Shown here piece after piece: positions 11,680 to 22,519 of a DNA stretch of 64,000 nucleotides. The stretch comes from Arcuatula senhousia (lineage: Eukaryota; Mollusca; Bivalvia; Mytilida; Mytilidae), in NCBI GenBank assembly GCA_963971305.1, contig OZ020305.1:12433001-12497000 (forward strand). Reading direction: 5' to 3'. Position 1 is the stretch's first letter, and each line of letters begins with the position of its first letter. A program made the position numbers and the translations under genes. The notes below the pieces were generated by a model. The model was not told the origin of the DNA. It did not search any database and worked only from the letters and a program-made list of their open reading frames with translations.

Positions 11680-14225
11680 TTTTTGTTTATCTTTTGAAAA
11701 CACCAACAGGTATAAAATTTAAAATGACTGTCACAATCTCATCTCTGTCACATTAAAAGGTCAACGGTTAACCGACACAAACAAGAATACTTAAAATATC
11801 ACAGTTACAAAGACTTCGAAATAACAAACTTCAATGAAGACATATCAAAAATCAACATACATATACCAACACTTAAAACATGCTCAAATGTAGAACAACA
11901 AATAAACAATATGTATGAAAACTATGATTCAGAGTTTTTTAGTGTCTTAGACCAACATGCACCTGTCAAAACACGGAAACCAAGAAAACAAGAACAGAAT
12001 TCCTGAGTCCCCCACCGAGCGTAAAAAAATTCTAAGTCCACTCGCTTAACAGGAAAAAGGTAAGAGACAGACCTGAAAACACATCCCATCATATGAGACT
12101 CCTACCTGAAGCTGCAAAACAAATATCAAAAGCATAGGAGTAATAGAAGCTGAGAAATCGGTTACGAAAAAAATTCCATTTTTTATCCTAAAAAAAAAAC
12201 AAAGTCTGCTCGTTAAACAAGAAGTAGGTAAACGACAGACCTTAACACGCATCCCACTATTTGAGACCCCCATCTGAAGCTGCATACCAAATATCAAAAG
12301 CCTTGGATTAATAGTAGCTGAGAAATCTGTTACGAAAACATTTCCATTTTTTACCCTAAAAATTCTTAGTCAGCTCGTTAATCAGGAAGTAGATAAGCAA
12401 CAGACCTGAAAACGCATCCCACCATATAAGACTCCTAACCGAAGCTGCATACCAAATATCAAAAGCCTAGAATTAATAGTAGTTGAGAAATCTGTTACAA
12501 CAAAAATTGTGACGGACGGATGCACGCCTATCGGCGAGGGACAAAAACACTTCCTTGTATGAACAGCGAACTAAGATCTGCCATTCATAAAAAAAACATG
12601 CTGTAATCCCAGTATACAAAGTATCCAAATGATAAAACATGTGAAAAATGCAGAAAACAGAGAAACCTGGTCACGAAAATTAAGAGAAAGTCTACAAAAA
12701 TGTATTTTCTTGAACGTACGTTATAATGGTAGATGTAAAAAACAACAATGAATGGTCAACTATGAAACCTTTCTTCTCTAAAAATAATTTGACAAAGGTC
12801 ACCAGAAAATTGTATTGTGTGAAAATAACAAATTTATAAACAACAGCAAAGAAGTCACTGAACGTTTTAACAATTTTTGTAGCAAATATATGGAAGTGAT
12901 GTTTTGTATGATTCAGAAAGTCATGCATCCAGGTATTTTAGATATGAAGAGAAAAATGGAGTTAAAACCAGAAAAAAAGTTATATTTCAAAAGGTTACAG
13001 AAAATAATATTGTAAAAATTGTTAACAATATTAATATCAAGAAAATAACTGGTGTGGATGGTTTTCCAGCTAAAATTATTTAAAAATGTAAAGGGGTTAT
13101 TGTACAACAGCTAACAACGCTAATTAATGTATCTGTAGAGAGTAGTGTTTTCATGATCGGCTGAAACAAGCCCTGGTTACTCCATTATTTAGGAAAAATA
13201 ATCCATTAGAAAAGTCTAATTATAGACCAGCCAGCGTATAACCTTTTTTCCAACATTTGAACAGGTAATGGAATCAAACATTTGAACAGATAATGGAATC
13301 CAACATGCAGATTATTTTGAATGCTATATTTAATCCATATTTATGTGCTTTTAGAAAGGGAAATGGGTGCCAGACCACCTTGCTGATATTGATTGAAGAT
13401 TGGTGTACTGTTCTAGAAAGTAATCCATACTATGAAGCAGTTCTTATGGATCTCTCTAAGGCTTTTGACAGCCTCCCCCATGAAATTCTGCTTAACAAAT
13501 TAAATTGTCAGTATATGGTGCTTTACCAAATTCTGACTCAATTCTCAAATTACACTTAACAAATCGAAAACAGTAATTTAAGCTGAACAGCATTCTCAGC
13601 AGCTGGGGGAGTACCACAAGGCTTCATTCTAGATCCTCTATTGTTCAATGTTTTCATTAATGATATTTTTTCAGTTGTGAAATAAGGTACTCTGTACAAC
13701 TATGCTGTCTTTTTGTAACCCAGATTGTGACAACTTAATTGAGCTTATTAAATGCTTTAAGATAAACAAAATGCAGGCAAAATCTGATAAATTCCAATTT
13801 CTAGCCATTAATTGGTAAAAAAAAAACATTTTCTAGAGATCCATGTATAGACATTTAAGGCTCAAATATCTCATATGAATCTACTGTAAAATATTGTTAT
13901 TATGTATAAATATTGATTATCAGTTAAATTTTGATGTACGTATTAGCAACATCTGCAGGAAGGCAATACAGCAATTAAATATTCTAAAGCGTTTGGGACA
14001 TTATTTGGATAGACTCAGTAAATTTACTATTTTCCATACTTTTATACGTAGTAACTTTAACTTTTGCCCTTTGGCTTGGCACTTCTGCACGGAGAAAAAT
14101 CTATAAAAAATTGACAAAAAAGTGCAGGAACGAGCACTACGTTTTGTGACTCTTACGGCACATACAAAATGTTACTAAAAAGCCCTAATGCCATCCTTAG
14201 AGATAAGGCGCCAAAGAACTATGGC
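11680..14225 (+). mobile_element. Non-LTR retrotransposon (LINE) remnant, plus strand
   Basis: Broken reading frames run in the order expected for a jockey/CR1-like LINE ORF2. First is an endonuclease-tail stretch (about 11750-12000, with a DQHAPVKT-like motif). A linker follows (about 12560-13015), then reverse transcriptase blocks: TGVDGFPAK near 13050, EAVLMDLSKAFDSLPHEIL near 13435, and a GVPQG...DPLLFNVFINDIF block near 13605-13665. The YADD motif is lost to mutation, and many stops and shifts are present, so the copy is dead. A tandem-unit repeat has inserted at 12003-12545, and an inverted-repeat element bounds the 3' side at 14248. Confidence 0.85.
12003..12545. repeat. Repeat nested in the LINE (about three ~170-bp units)
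   Basis: Units share AGAAATCTGTTACGAAAA and CATACCAAATATCAAAAGCC and end at GGACGGATGCACGCC. LINE-like coding resumes on both sides, which shows insertion into the LINE. Related units occur at 15716-16260 and, more distantly, at 41905-42150. Confidence 0.7.
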
Positions 14226-14247
14226 ACTAACCCTCAAACAATCACCT

Positions 14248-14703
14248 GGGCTGCATTCGAGACCATCGTTCTTGAGAGAATGAACGTATTCCCAGGTAAC
14301 AGGAACATCGCTCGAACAACACGAACATCAGAGGTGCGAACAACACCCTCAAACATAAAGAACACATGAAGTTGTGTTCTTCAAATGTAAAAATAATAAC
14401 TTCCTTTCATTAGCATTAAAACTTGTCTTAATTTTATTTCTCTAGCTTTTAGCTTTTGTCATTGACGTGGTATGTTAATATTGAGTTATAATTACTGGTA
14501 GTCAAATAGGTCAAACAAATTTATTTGATATTTCAATCGCCGCCATTTTGAAAGTTTGTTCTCGGATCTCACACCACTTCCTAGCAGGAGTACGTTCTCG
14601 GAACAAAACATCATTCCGAATGTTGCGTTCTAGATGTTCGAGACCATAAAATTGTTCCGAGAACATGCACTCGTATCAAGAACAGTCTTATCGAATGCAG
14701 CCC
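14248..14703. mobile_element. Inverted-repeat element with GGGCTGCATTCGA termini
   Basis: The left end GGGCTGCATTCGAGACCATC and the right end TCTTATCGAATGCAGCCC are inverted copies of each other, continuing imperfectly for about 30 bp with TGTTCTTGA-like inner sequence. Non-coding, MITE-like. No clear target-site duplication was found. Confidence 0.7.
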
Positions 14704-15715
14704 TGGTCAGTCGACCAGTTCAGAGAAGGACTAGGTGCACCATCCTACCTGTGCTGACCACCTCCAACATTTAAATTCAAGATGTCAGTTTTTGATATAT
14801 TGATGTGATTTTAGCTGTACAGTTTTGGTCATGAGTAAACTCTTTATCTGGAAGACGAAGACGAGTACCCGCGAGGTATTTTGGAGCAATGGAGCAGCCG
14901 TCAAAATTTCAAGCGCTATGAATATATTGATTTACATCTTGCATTATTTTGTTTTAAAAAATTTGTAGAATACCACATCAATTATAGCCAAAATGTCGAC
15001 GAAAGGAGACCTTACTCTATATGTGTTTACAGCACAGGAATTTCAATACTATACCTGAAAAAGTCCTCTGCAGAGTTCTCATTTAGAGAGTGATAACAGG
15101 GATAGAGGACTGAGTAATGAGCAGGAAGCATATAGAAAGGGACCGTGGGGCAGCCGAACAGATCCTCGGTGAATAAGAGGAGATATCTGAAGTCTTGTCG
15201 ATATTGCATTGGAACATTAATACACCTTTGTGATAATGTACACGATTCATGAATGTTAGCCACCATAGTTCTTTAAATAAAATCAATGAAGTAGCATGAT
15301 GTTTGGCAATTAGTATAATCCTTGCAGCTTGTAAACCCTATCAATATTTGTACCCGTGGCTTCTTCCCTAAGTCAGATATACCCACTATAATATAATAGA
15401 AGCCCTTCCCTTGGTAGGCATGTTCTAAAATGAGACATCAATCCAATCCTAGATGACTATTTTGGAGACGTGACCATGATAATATGTTATCAATGGTTAT
15501 ATATACCCAGTAATGTTTCATATTCTACATCCTCTTGAGCAGAATTATTATGAATAAGGCTAAGAGAATATCATCTAAATTTTGCAACCTCTGGTTTGAC
15601 TCTATCGATATCAACATTAATTAAGGTTTGTTAGCGTAACCATATCATTGCTGATACAACATTCATGTATTTTTATCATATCTACATACAATGTAAAGTT
15701 AACAAGGGGTTGCAC
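14704..15715. other. Intergenic DNA, no gene seen
   Basis: Small ORFs on both strands around 14881-15286 overlap each other and have no recognisable motif. No repeat boundary is clear. Confidence 0.5.
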
Positions 15716-16260
15716 TTAGTCGTGCTAAGCATACCGCCACTCGACCATTCAGAAAACAGGAAGTAGATGACCGAGTGACATGGAAAGGAGAGGCACGGTA
15801 CAATTCATCATGTTAAAGCAGTATACCAAATTTGAAATCCATCCCTTCTGTAGAAGCCGAGAAATCTGTTATGAAAAATTGTCTATTTTTGACCTATAAA
15901 ACTGTCTAAGTCGGCTTGGAAAACAGGAAGTAGATGATGGACTGACCTGATAAAAGGAGGCACGGTAAAACTCATCATGCTGAAGCTGTGTACCAAATTT
16001 GAAACCAATCCATCCAGTAGAAGCCGAGAATTCTGTTAACGAAAAAATTCACATTTCATATTTTTTACCCTAATTTTTTTTCCTAAAAAAGTATAAGTCG
16101 GTTCGAAAAAATGAAGTAGATTATGGACTGCACCAGAAAGGGGAGGCACGGTATAACTCATCATACTGAAGCTGTGTAACAAATTTGAAACCAATCAATC
16201 CAGTAGAAGCCGAGAAATCTGTTACGAAAAAATTCACATTTCATTATTTTTACCCTACTA
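15716..16260. repeat. Three-unit tandem repeat (~190-bp units)
   Basis: GGAGGCACGGTA...CTCATCATG, ACCAAATTTGAAA and GTAGAAGCCGAGAAATCTGTTA recur three times with drift. This belongs to the broader family also seen at 12003-12545. Confidence 0.75.
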
Positions 16261-16333
16261 AGGTACTAACACCAAGTAGTTTAACCTCATCTTCACATCT
16301 AATATCATTTCCATCTAATTCAAAAACTATTAT

Positions 16334-16486
16334 AGACCCTTTCACGGTTATTGCAGCCATATTGGATAGGGGTAAAAATGTAATAAAAACAGCTCTATTG
16401 CTTAGCAACACACATATATTTTCCCGATTTTGCTTAATATTCTTTCCTCCCTATCCAATATGGCTGCAATAACCGTGAAAGGGTCT
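16334..16486. mobile_element. MITE with perfect 37-bp terminal inverted repeats
   Basis: 16334-16370 and 16450-16486 are exact reverse complements (left begins AGACCCTTTCACGGTTATTG). The core is ~79 bp. Perfect arms suggest a young insertion or pressure from hairpin-mediated correction. No convincing target-site duplication. Confidence 0.85.
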
Positions 16487-16546
16487 TGGTTTTACTGCCA
16501 ATAGCAAAAGCCTGAAACTTATCATGGTTGGCTTTCATGTGGTTAT

Positions 16547-16678
16547 CCACAGGGACTTGCTCCCCTTTATCAATATTTTGTTAGAGTCAATGTGCGGTAC
16601 GAAAAAACAGTGTTTTTTTTTTCGTACCGCACATTGACTCTAACAAAATATTGATAGAGGGGAGCAAGTCCCTGTGGG
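16547..16678. repeat. Near-perfect 61-bp hairpin upstream of QDPR
   Basis: Left arm 16547-16607 and right arm 16616-16678 are complementary, with about one internal mismatch (CCCCTTT against AGAGGGG) and an ~8-nt loop rich in T. The outer sequence is CCACAGGGACTTGCTCCCC. It ends 244 bp before the QDPR start codon. It could be a foldback element, a cruciform, or the source of a long hairpin RNA. Confidence 0.85.
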
Positions 16679-16921
16679 TTATCTGAGAACCATTTGATTG
16701 AAATACTACTTTCTAGGTCAAGGGTGCTATTACATCCTGTAGATCATTGCTGCAATACGATTTGGTATTATTATCAGCGTAATTATATCTGAGACAATAA
16801 TTAATTAGATATGATTTTATATAAATTTGTTTTTATGTACCTTACTCGAAACTGCGGTCTTCTTTTAGACCTACTTTTTGGAATACAACTAATTACCGAA
16901 AAGACAAACCAGACGGGGAAA

Positions 16922-17008
16922 ATGTCAGTTGCCGGTAGAATATTAGTTTACGGTGGTAAAGGTGCCCTGGGCTCTGTCTGTGTCAGCCATTTCAAGGCAA
17001 AGAATTAT
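16922..17008 (+). CDS. QDPR: QDPR exon 1
   Basis: Twenty-nine codons, [20 protein letters not shown] to KAKNY, ending at donor GTAAGG in phase 0. It carries the dinucleotide-binding glycine motif. Confidence 0.93.
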
Positions 17009-20000
17009 GTAAGGCTAAAATTTACTATATCATGTCCATCTTCATACATAGCCGGACACTTGAATTCATGTCTTGAGATTTCATATCCATCAACATGTAG
17101 ATGATGTAGATGTATCCCCCCCGAAATGGCATACCCTTAGATCAATTGCATTTCCGAATTATCTACAAACAGATTTTTTCTAAACTAATATAAAGGCAGG
17201 TGTAACCTGTGACGCTTCCTAAGTTACAATTAATTTTATTTATTTCTTGGTGTTCGAAAATAGAAACAAACTACAGTAGCTTTTCTTGTGGGTTATGCGT
17301 ACATGTATGATTAATGACGTCTAAGATTTGCAAAGAAAAAATTGTTATAAAGACGCCTAAAGTTTGGGAAAACGTGTTAAACCGGAAGTTGAAGGAAAAT
17401 TCAGCTAATATTGACATTTCTACCATTATCATGATTATCGCACCCTTCGGGAGTAGCTAGAAGTATCAACAATCAATTCACCTTCTCAGGTAGATTAAAA
17501 TTGCCAAACATTTAGATGGGTTTTCTAATTTTTAAACTGCCATACAAATTAGTGCAATTTTGATAATGCCATTTTTCCTCACTTTGTAAAAATAGTTTGC
17601 CTGTAATCATGGTAATACAATATATACAATTGAGAAAATATATGTTTTCTATGGACACTTTGTGATACCAAACAAAGTCATATGGCAATAATATAACTTA
17701 AATTTTTATAATCAGAAAAAAACTATTTACGAGTTTCCTTCCCTTGTATTTTGGATTTTGGAATATTTTTTCCAAGATTTTGAAAGTAGGATAAAGTATA
17801 CTACTTGCAAATATGATTTTCCACACCAAAAGATCTTGGGATTATAAACAGACATTATTCAATTTAAAATGATAAGTTGAACTGTTTGTCTTAAACTTTG
17901 AATTATAATTTTTCAAAAGCAAAATTTCCTTTTCTTTAACATTGTTTAACAAAATGTTTAAAATGAAAATAAGTTGATTTTCAACAATCAGTGATCATGG
18001 TGATTGAGTATTTATAATTGATTCTAATTACAAGTGTGTCATTTTAGGTTTTATTGAAAAAAAAAATGTTAAAAAATTGTCTGTTTATTAAATATCCTCT
18101 AAATCATGTAAATTATGTTAGACAGAAAAGAAAATCATTTATTTGTATTTTGAAGTTGTAAAAGTCAAAGCACTTGCTAAAAAATATACCTTATTACACA
18201 AATAACACAAGCACTGAATTCAGGAAAAATATATCCCTATACTCTAACTTAATACAACAGTGTACATGTATAGCTTGTTAGATAAGTTAGAAGTGAGAGA
18301 ATGGGGTTATATATTTTTCTGAAACAAGTAATAAGGGAAGATGGATTTGATGTGCAACCCCTTTTTAATTGAAAATTACTAAAAAATCCTGAATTAGTCT
18401 TTAGTGCATGTCAAATTTTTGCTGCAACCAGTTTTTTTGTACATTGGCTTTGTCTCTTTACATCTGCATCCCCTCTTTTGATGTTGATCTTGAAAACTGT
18501 ATTATTTTTATAGATGTACATGCATGACATGTATATCGATTACATTTTTTTTTCTTTAAATGTCTTTTGTAGTGGGTTGGTTCCATCGATCTTATGCCTA
18601 ATGAACAAGCTGATGCCAATATCATTGTGAAGGTAAGCGAGTCTTGGACACAACAGGAAGAGGAAGTTTGCAGAGATGTTGAAGGAATTGTGGGTAGTGA
18701 TAAATTGGATGCAGTCTTGTGTGTAGCTGGAGGTTGGGCTGGTGGAAATGCTTCCTCTAAAGGTAATATTTCAATATCCTGTCAACATTATTAAGTGAAA
18801 TATTCTTGTACATAACAGTAAAACCTGTCAGGACAATGGAATGATATCCTTTTTAATCTATCATGTCTATTATACCACATAATCAAGTTGCAGAGGGTAC
18901 AACAATTTTGACTCGTCTGTTTGTCTGTCTGTCTGTCATCATTGTCTTTTCAGGGCAACTCCTCTGAAACTATTTAACCAATTTAGATGAAAGTTGGTAT
19001 GGATTAACTATATCATATGTAGTTGTATCAGGAAATTTCAATCAGACAATTAAGATGGTAGTTATGGCCTTTGAAATTAGTTAAGTTTCTTGTTTGTTTT
19101 ATAACAAATACTGTCAAAGCATTTCTGAATCTGGAAAAAAATATTACAAATTGCTGTACCTGCAACATGTGCAACCTGCTGACTATTATAAGTTTCCTTC
19201 ATTCAAACCTACATGTATAACTTGATATTCATTTTAAATCTATACTTTTGTCTTAAAAGCGGCTGTTTGTAGCTCATGGTTGGTCATTTTACTATTTATT
19301 TTTATTTTGTGGACCACAGTCGATCCGCCAAATAAAAATAAAAATAAAAAAGGACAATATAGAGCTACAGAACCACAGCTTTTGTCTTTAATGCTTTGAT
19401 ATAGTTTAAATTGCTTATAAGCAATTTATGGGCCATGGGCTGGATATTTATGTAATGTTATTTACTAGCAGGGAAAGGACAAGTAACCTTATTGTACACG
19501 TTTCAGGGCAATATTAAATGTAATATTTCAGAGTTTGTAAAGAATGCAGACATGATGTGGAAGCAAAGCTGCTGGACTTCAGCCATTTCTGCTGCCATTG
19601 CTGCTAAACATTTAAAAGAAGGAGGGTTACTTACTCTACCTGGTGCTGCCCCAGCTGTTTCTGGAACCCCTGGTATGTTGATGGTTCATTATTTAAGCCT
19701 CTCCCAACTTTTTATGTCAAGGTGCTTCTCTTTTGATACTTTTTGGTTTGATAGAGCTTTGTGTCGAGTACACTTATTCCACATCTCATTATCATCTATT
19801 TCATGGTGAGATTATGCTTTTGATGATCAGCTTACTAGGAAGGCAGAATTTTCTGCTGTTTTGGGACTCTTTTGCTACTTGTATTTTTTACAGTTTCTGT
19901 TGCCCATAGATAATTTCAAAAAAAGCAAAAGAGTCCCAAAGAACAGAAAATTCAGATCTCGATCATTTGCAATTGACAGAGATTAAAGTTTAATATACAT

Positions 20001-22519
20001 CATATCAAGTGGTCTTTTACTGGGATTTCATTATGCAGTTACATTTTATACCTCCTACTTTCAAAAAATTTACATGAATAAATCAAAAACACATGAACAT
20101 CAAAGGAAATATCAGTAAGGCAGTTACAAATTCAGTTTTCATTGTTCATGTTGTTGTGTCCAAATTAAAAAAATATTGATTATAGCCCAAGATTAATGGT
20201 TTTCTCTGAACATTCTGATAGATTTCCCTTTGACTTTCAGGTTAATACATGTATGACAAACCTGTGTAATCATGGATCTGCTAAAAAAGTATCAACTCTA
20301 TAACACTAACCAAATCCATTAACCTAACAGACAAACCTCATTACATACAGATGTGCAAGTCCCATTTTTGACTGGATTTCATGGAGTGAAAAATCCGGGT
20401 TATAAAATGGTGAATGTTTGGTGGCCGGGGAAAATTTTCTTAACAGTTTTCTCAGCAACTACATCTACAAATCACAGCCACTAGATATCTAGTATACAGC
20501 ATAGGGGTGGGATCCCATAATGTGGGATATTTGTAAATTACAAACCTGAACAAAAATTTATTTACTAGTGATAAAAAATGTGGTTTTTAATCAGCACCTA
20601 AGACCACACGACTGAATGTTTCACAAGAAAATAAAATATTTTCACTGAAAGGGCATTTATCTTTTTTAGGTATGATGGGTTATGGAATGGCTAAAGCTGC
20701 AGTACATCAACTTGTCAAAAGTCTTGCAGGGAAAAATAGTGGCCTTCCAAAGGATTCCTCAGCTTTAGCTATACTACCGTAAGTCAGTTTTATATGCCCA
20801 TGTACATTACTGTAAACCAACTTATTTTCATGACTACTTTATTTTGCAATTTTATGTCAGAGGACGATTTCGCAGCTATTTATTTTCGCGATTTTTTCGT
20901 TCCAACTATCAAATTACTATAACAATGAGTCTTTTCGCGACGATGTATTTTTGCCAATTTCTGTTACTCGCGAAATACGGGAAAATAAGTTGGTTTACAG
21001 TATAGAGCAATAAAAGAGTACAAGTACTTGTATTTACAACCTTGAAATATGCTACATGTGATTACAAAGTTTAATAACATTTATATTTTTTTATGCAAAT
21101 AACAGTTTGATTTTTTTTTCAAATTTCTGTTCAGATTAGCTGCAGATAATCTTTAAATTAATTTTGAAATATCTATTATATCTTCAAAAAAGGTATAGAC
21201 TAACCATTAATTAGAGTATAAAATTATAGATCTACTGTATAAGCATTTATATATTTGTTGGGATAAACTTTTGTGGTTAGCAGCGCAAAACTTAGTTGGT
21301 GGGGACAAATTCTCATGGATTTTTTATTTTAATATACACTCTTTAACTAAATATTTTGAATTGGTGGGATTTAATGAATTTTTGTTACCCACGAAATAAA
21401 AGAAATTAATTCCCCCTGGAATATTTTTGTTCTTACAGTATTACATAGCAATATTTCCCTTTTACTTCACGATATTGAGTTTTAAAGAGCAGATGTCATG
21501 AATAATATGATAAACACTATACTGTGCAAGGAGGGGAGCTTTATAATAGATAGATTACCAACATGAATGTTTCTGGTTTTTCTTTTAATTTGCTATGCTT
21601 TATATTATTTTAAAATTACCTTTGTTACTATATATGGTACTTTCCTGTTTTAATTTTAGTGTAACATTAGATACTCCAATGAACAGGAAGTTCATGTCAG
21701 AGGCAGATTTTAGTACCTGGACAAAGCTGGAGTTTGTAGCTGAGTAAGTCAACTGTGAAAATAAATCTTATGTTTATTGCATCACGATTTGCAGATTTTT
21801 TTTTTAAATTGGTAAATCAAAATAATGGTATAGTTTGCCTATAAAATTGGTTCCTATTGAACAAAAATGCTTTCACAGTATACATGGTTATAATTTCTTC
21901 ATTAAATTAAACAACTCTTGAATTGAACTCATTTTTTTGTCTGCAACAAAATGCAACAGGGAAAGGGAAATGCTTGGCATTGATCATATGTTGATGTTTA
22001 TGTTTATAGTCTCAATCTTTCAATTGTCATATGCACACAATTCTCAAAAAAAAATAATGCAAAATATTCATATACATTGTGGTATCTTGGAAAAGTTTAA
22101 ATTTCAGTACATGTCAACAATTTTTGTTGGGGTTGTGTCCCTTTGACCATAAAAATCAAGTCTGCTTGTTAATATTTTTTATATAGTAGATTTTTTAAAA
22201 GTAGACATTTTAAAAGTAGCAGTCTCTCTCAGAACAATGTAGATGGTGATATATGGTTAAAACTTATCAAAAAGTTTAAATTTTGTTTCTAGTTCATTGT
22301 TAATCTTTTTATTGTTTGTAAGAGATATAGATAAATTGCATTAGAAAAAAAGAAAGGATGATTTATAGTGCCTTGCTTTTTGCCCTCAGTATAGTGCTAA
22401 TGTTTTTTTTATTTTTTAGATTATTTGACAAGTGGATGACACCAAGCAACAGACCCACCAATGGAGGTCTAATCAAACTGGTTACCAAGGACAACAACAC
22501 TGAGCTGGTTCCAGTGTAA
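16922..22519 (+). CDS. QDPR: QDPR, dihydropteridine reductase
   Basis: Cytosolic short-chain dehydrogenase that reduces quinonoid dihydrobiopterin with NADH, recycling tetrahydrobiopterin for aromatic amino-acid hydroxylases. Six exons (16922-17008, 18573-18762, 19532-19672, 20670-20778, 21660-21743, 22420-22519) give 236 residues; vertebrate QDPR is about 244. The glycine-rich NADH motif YGGKGALG is at residues 10-17, [12 protein letters not shown] follows mid-protein, MWKQS lies before the active site, and the catalytic YGMAK is at Y144/K148. The conserved [12 protein letters not shown] stretch is present. All junctions are GT-AG and in phase. The start was chosen at [12 protein letters not shown] because it matches the family N-terminus. 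The frame is also open upstream with ATGs from 16811, so an N-terminal extension is possible but less likely. No disabling change is seen; the gene looks intact. Confidence 0.96.
17009..18572 (+). other. QDPR intron 1, nothing else seen
   Basis: AT-rich intron with poly-T and poly-A tracts. No exon, RNA gene or bounded repeat was recognised. Confidence 0.55.
18573..18762 (+). CDS. QDPR: QDPR exon 2
   Basis: Begins [20 protein letters not shown] and ends [15 protein letters not shown]. The acceptor is TTGTAG; donor GTAATA, phase 1. Confidence 0.95.
19260..19375. mobile_element. Small palindromic element in QDPR intron 2
   Basis: TTTATTTTTATTTTGTGG is mirrored by CCAAATAAAAATAAAAATAA around a GACCACAGTCGATC centre. 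TAGCTC...GGTTG on the left is weakly mirrored by GAGCTA...AACC on the right. Confidence 0.5.
19532..19672 (+). CDS. QDPR: QDPR exon 3
   Basis: Encodes [20 protein letters not shown] through [19 protein letters not shown], phase 1 in and out. Donor GTATGT. Confidence 0.95.
19838..19965. mobile_element. Small inverted-repeat element in QDPR intron 3
   Basis: GAATTTTCTGCTGTTTTGGG and its near-complement CCCAAAGAACAGAAAATTC bound a ~70-bp centre; the arms continue inward through ACTCTTTTGCT / AGCAAAAGAGT. Confidence 0.65.
20375..20530 (+). repeat. Dispersed repeat family C, copy 1
   Basis: Shares TTTCTCAGCAACTAC, ATATACAGCAT-like and GGGTGGGATCCCATAA sequence with copies at 28833-29060, 32700-32870 and, inverted, 41905-42150. 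Confidence 0.7.
20670..20778 (+). CDS. QDPR: QDPR exon 4 (catalytic YxxxK)
   Basis: Encodes [20 protein letters not shown] to LAILP with the catalytic Tyr and Lys. Acceptor TTTTTTAG, donor GTAAGT, phase 2 out. Confidence 0.95.
20808..21002. mobile_element. MITE-like element in QDPR intron 4
   Basis: TACTGTAAACCAACTTATTTTC at the left and GAAAATAAGTTGGTTTACAGTA at the right are inverted termini. The interior has repeated TCGCGA/CGCGAAAT motifs. Length ~195 bp, non-coding. Confidence 0.8.
21660..21743 (+). CDS. QDPR: QDPR exon 5
   Basis: Completes [16 protein letters not shown] and runs to LEFVAE. Acceptor TTTTAG, donor GTAAGT, phase 2 in and out. Confidence 0.94.
22420..22519 (+). CDS. QDPR: QDPR exon 6 and stop
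   Basis: Encodes [20 protein letters not shown] to NTELVPV and TAA at 22517-22519. Possible poly(A) signals (AATAAA) lie near 22741 and 22780. Confidence 0.95.

Noticed and set aside
16811..16921. QDPR starting at the upstream ATG (37 extra residues)
   Set aside because: The extension is hydrophobic and lacks family similarity; the conserved N-terminus begins at the 16922 ATG. It remains possible in principle.
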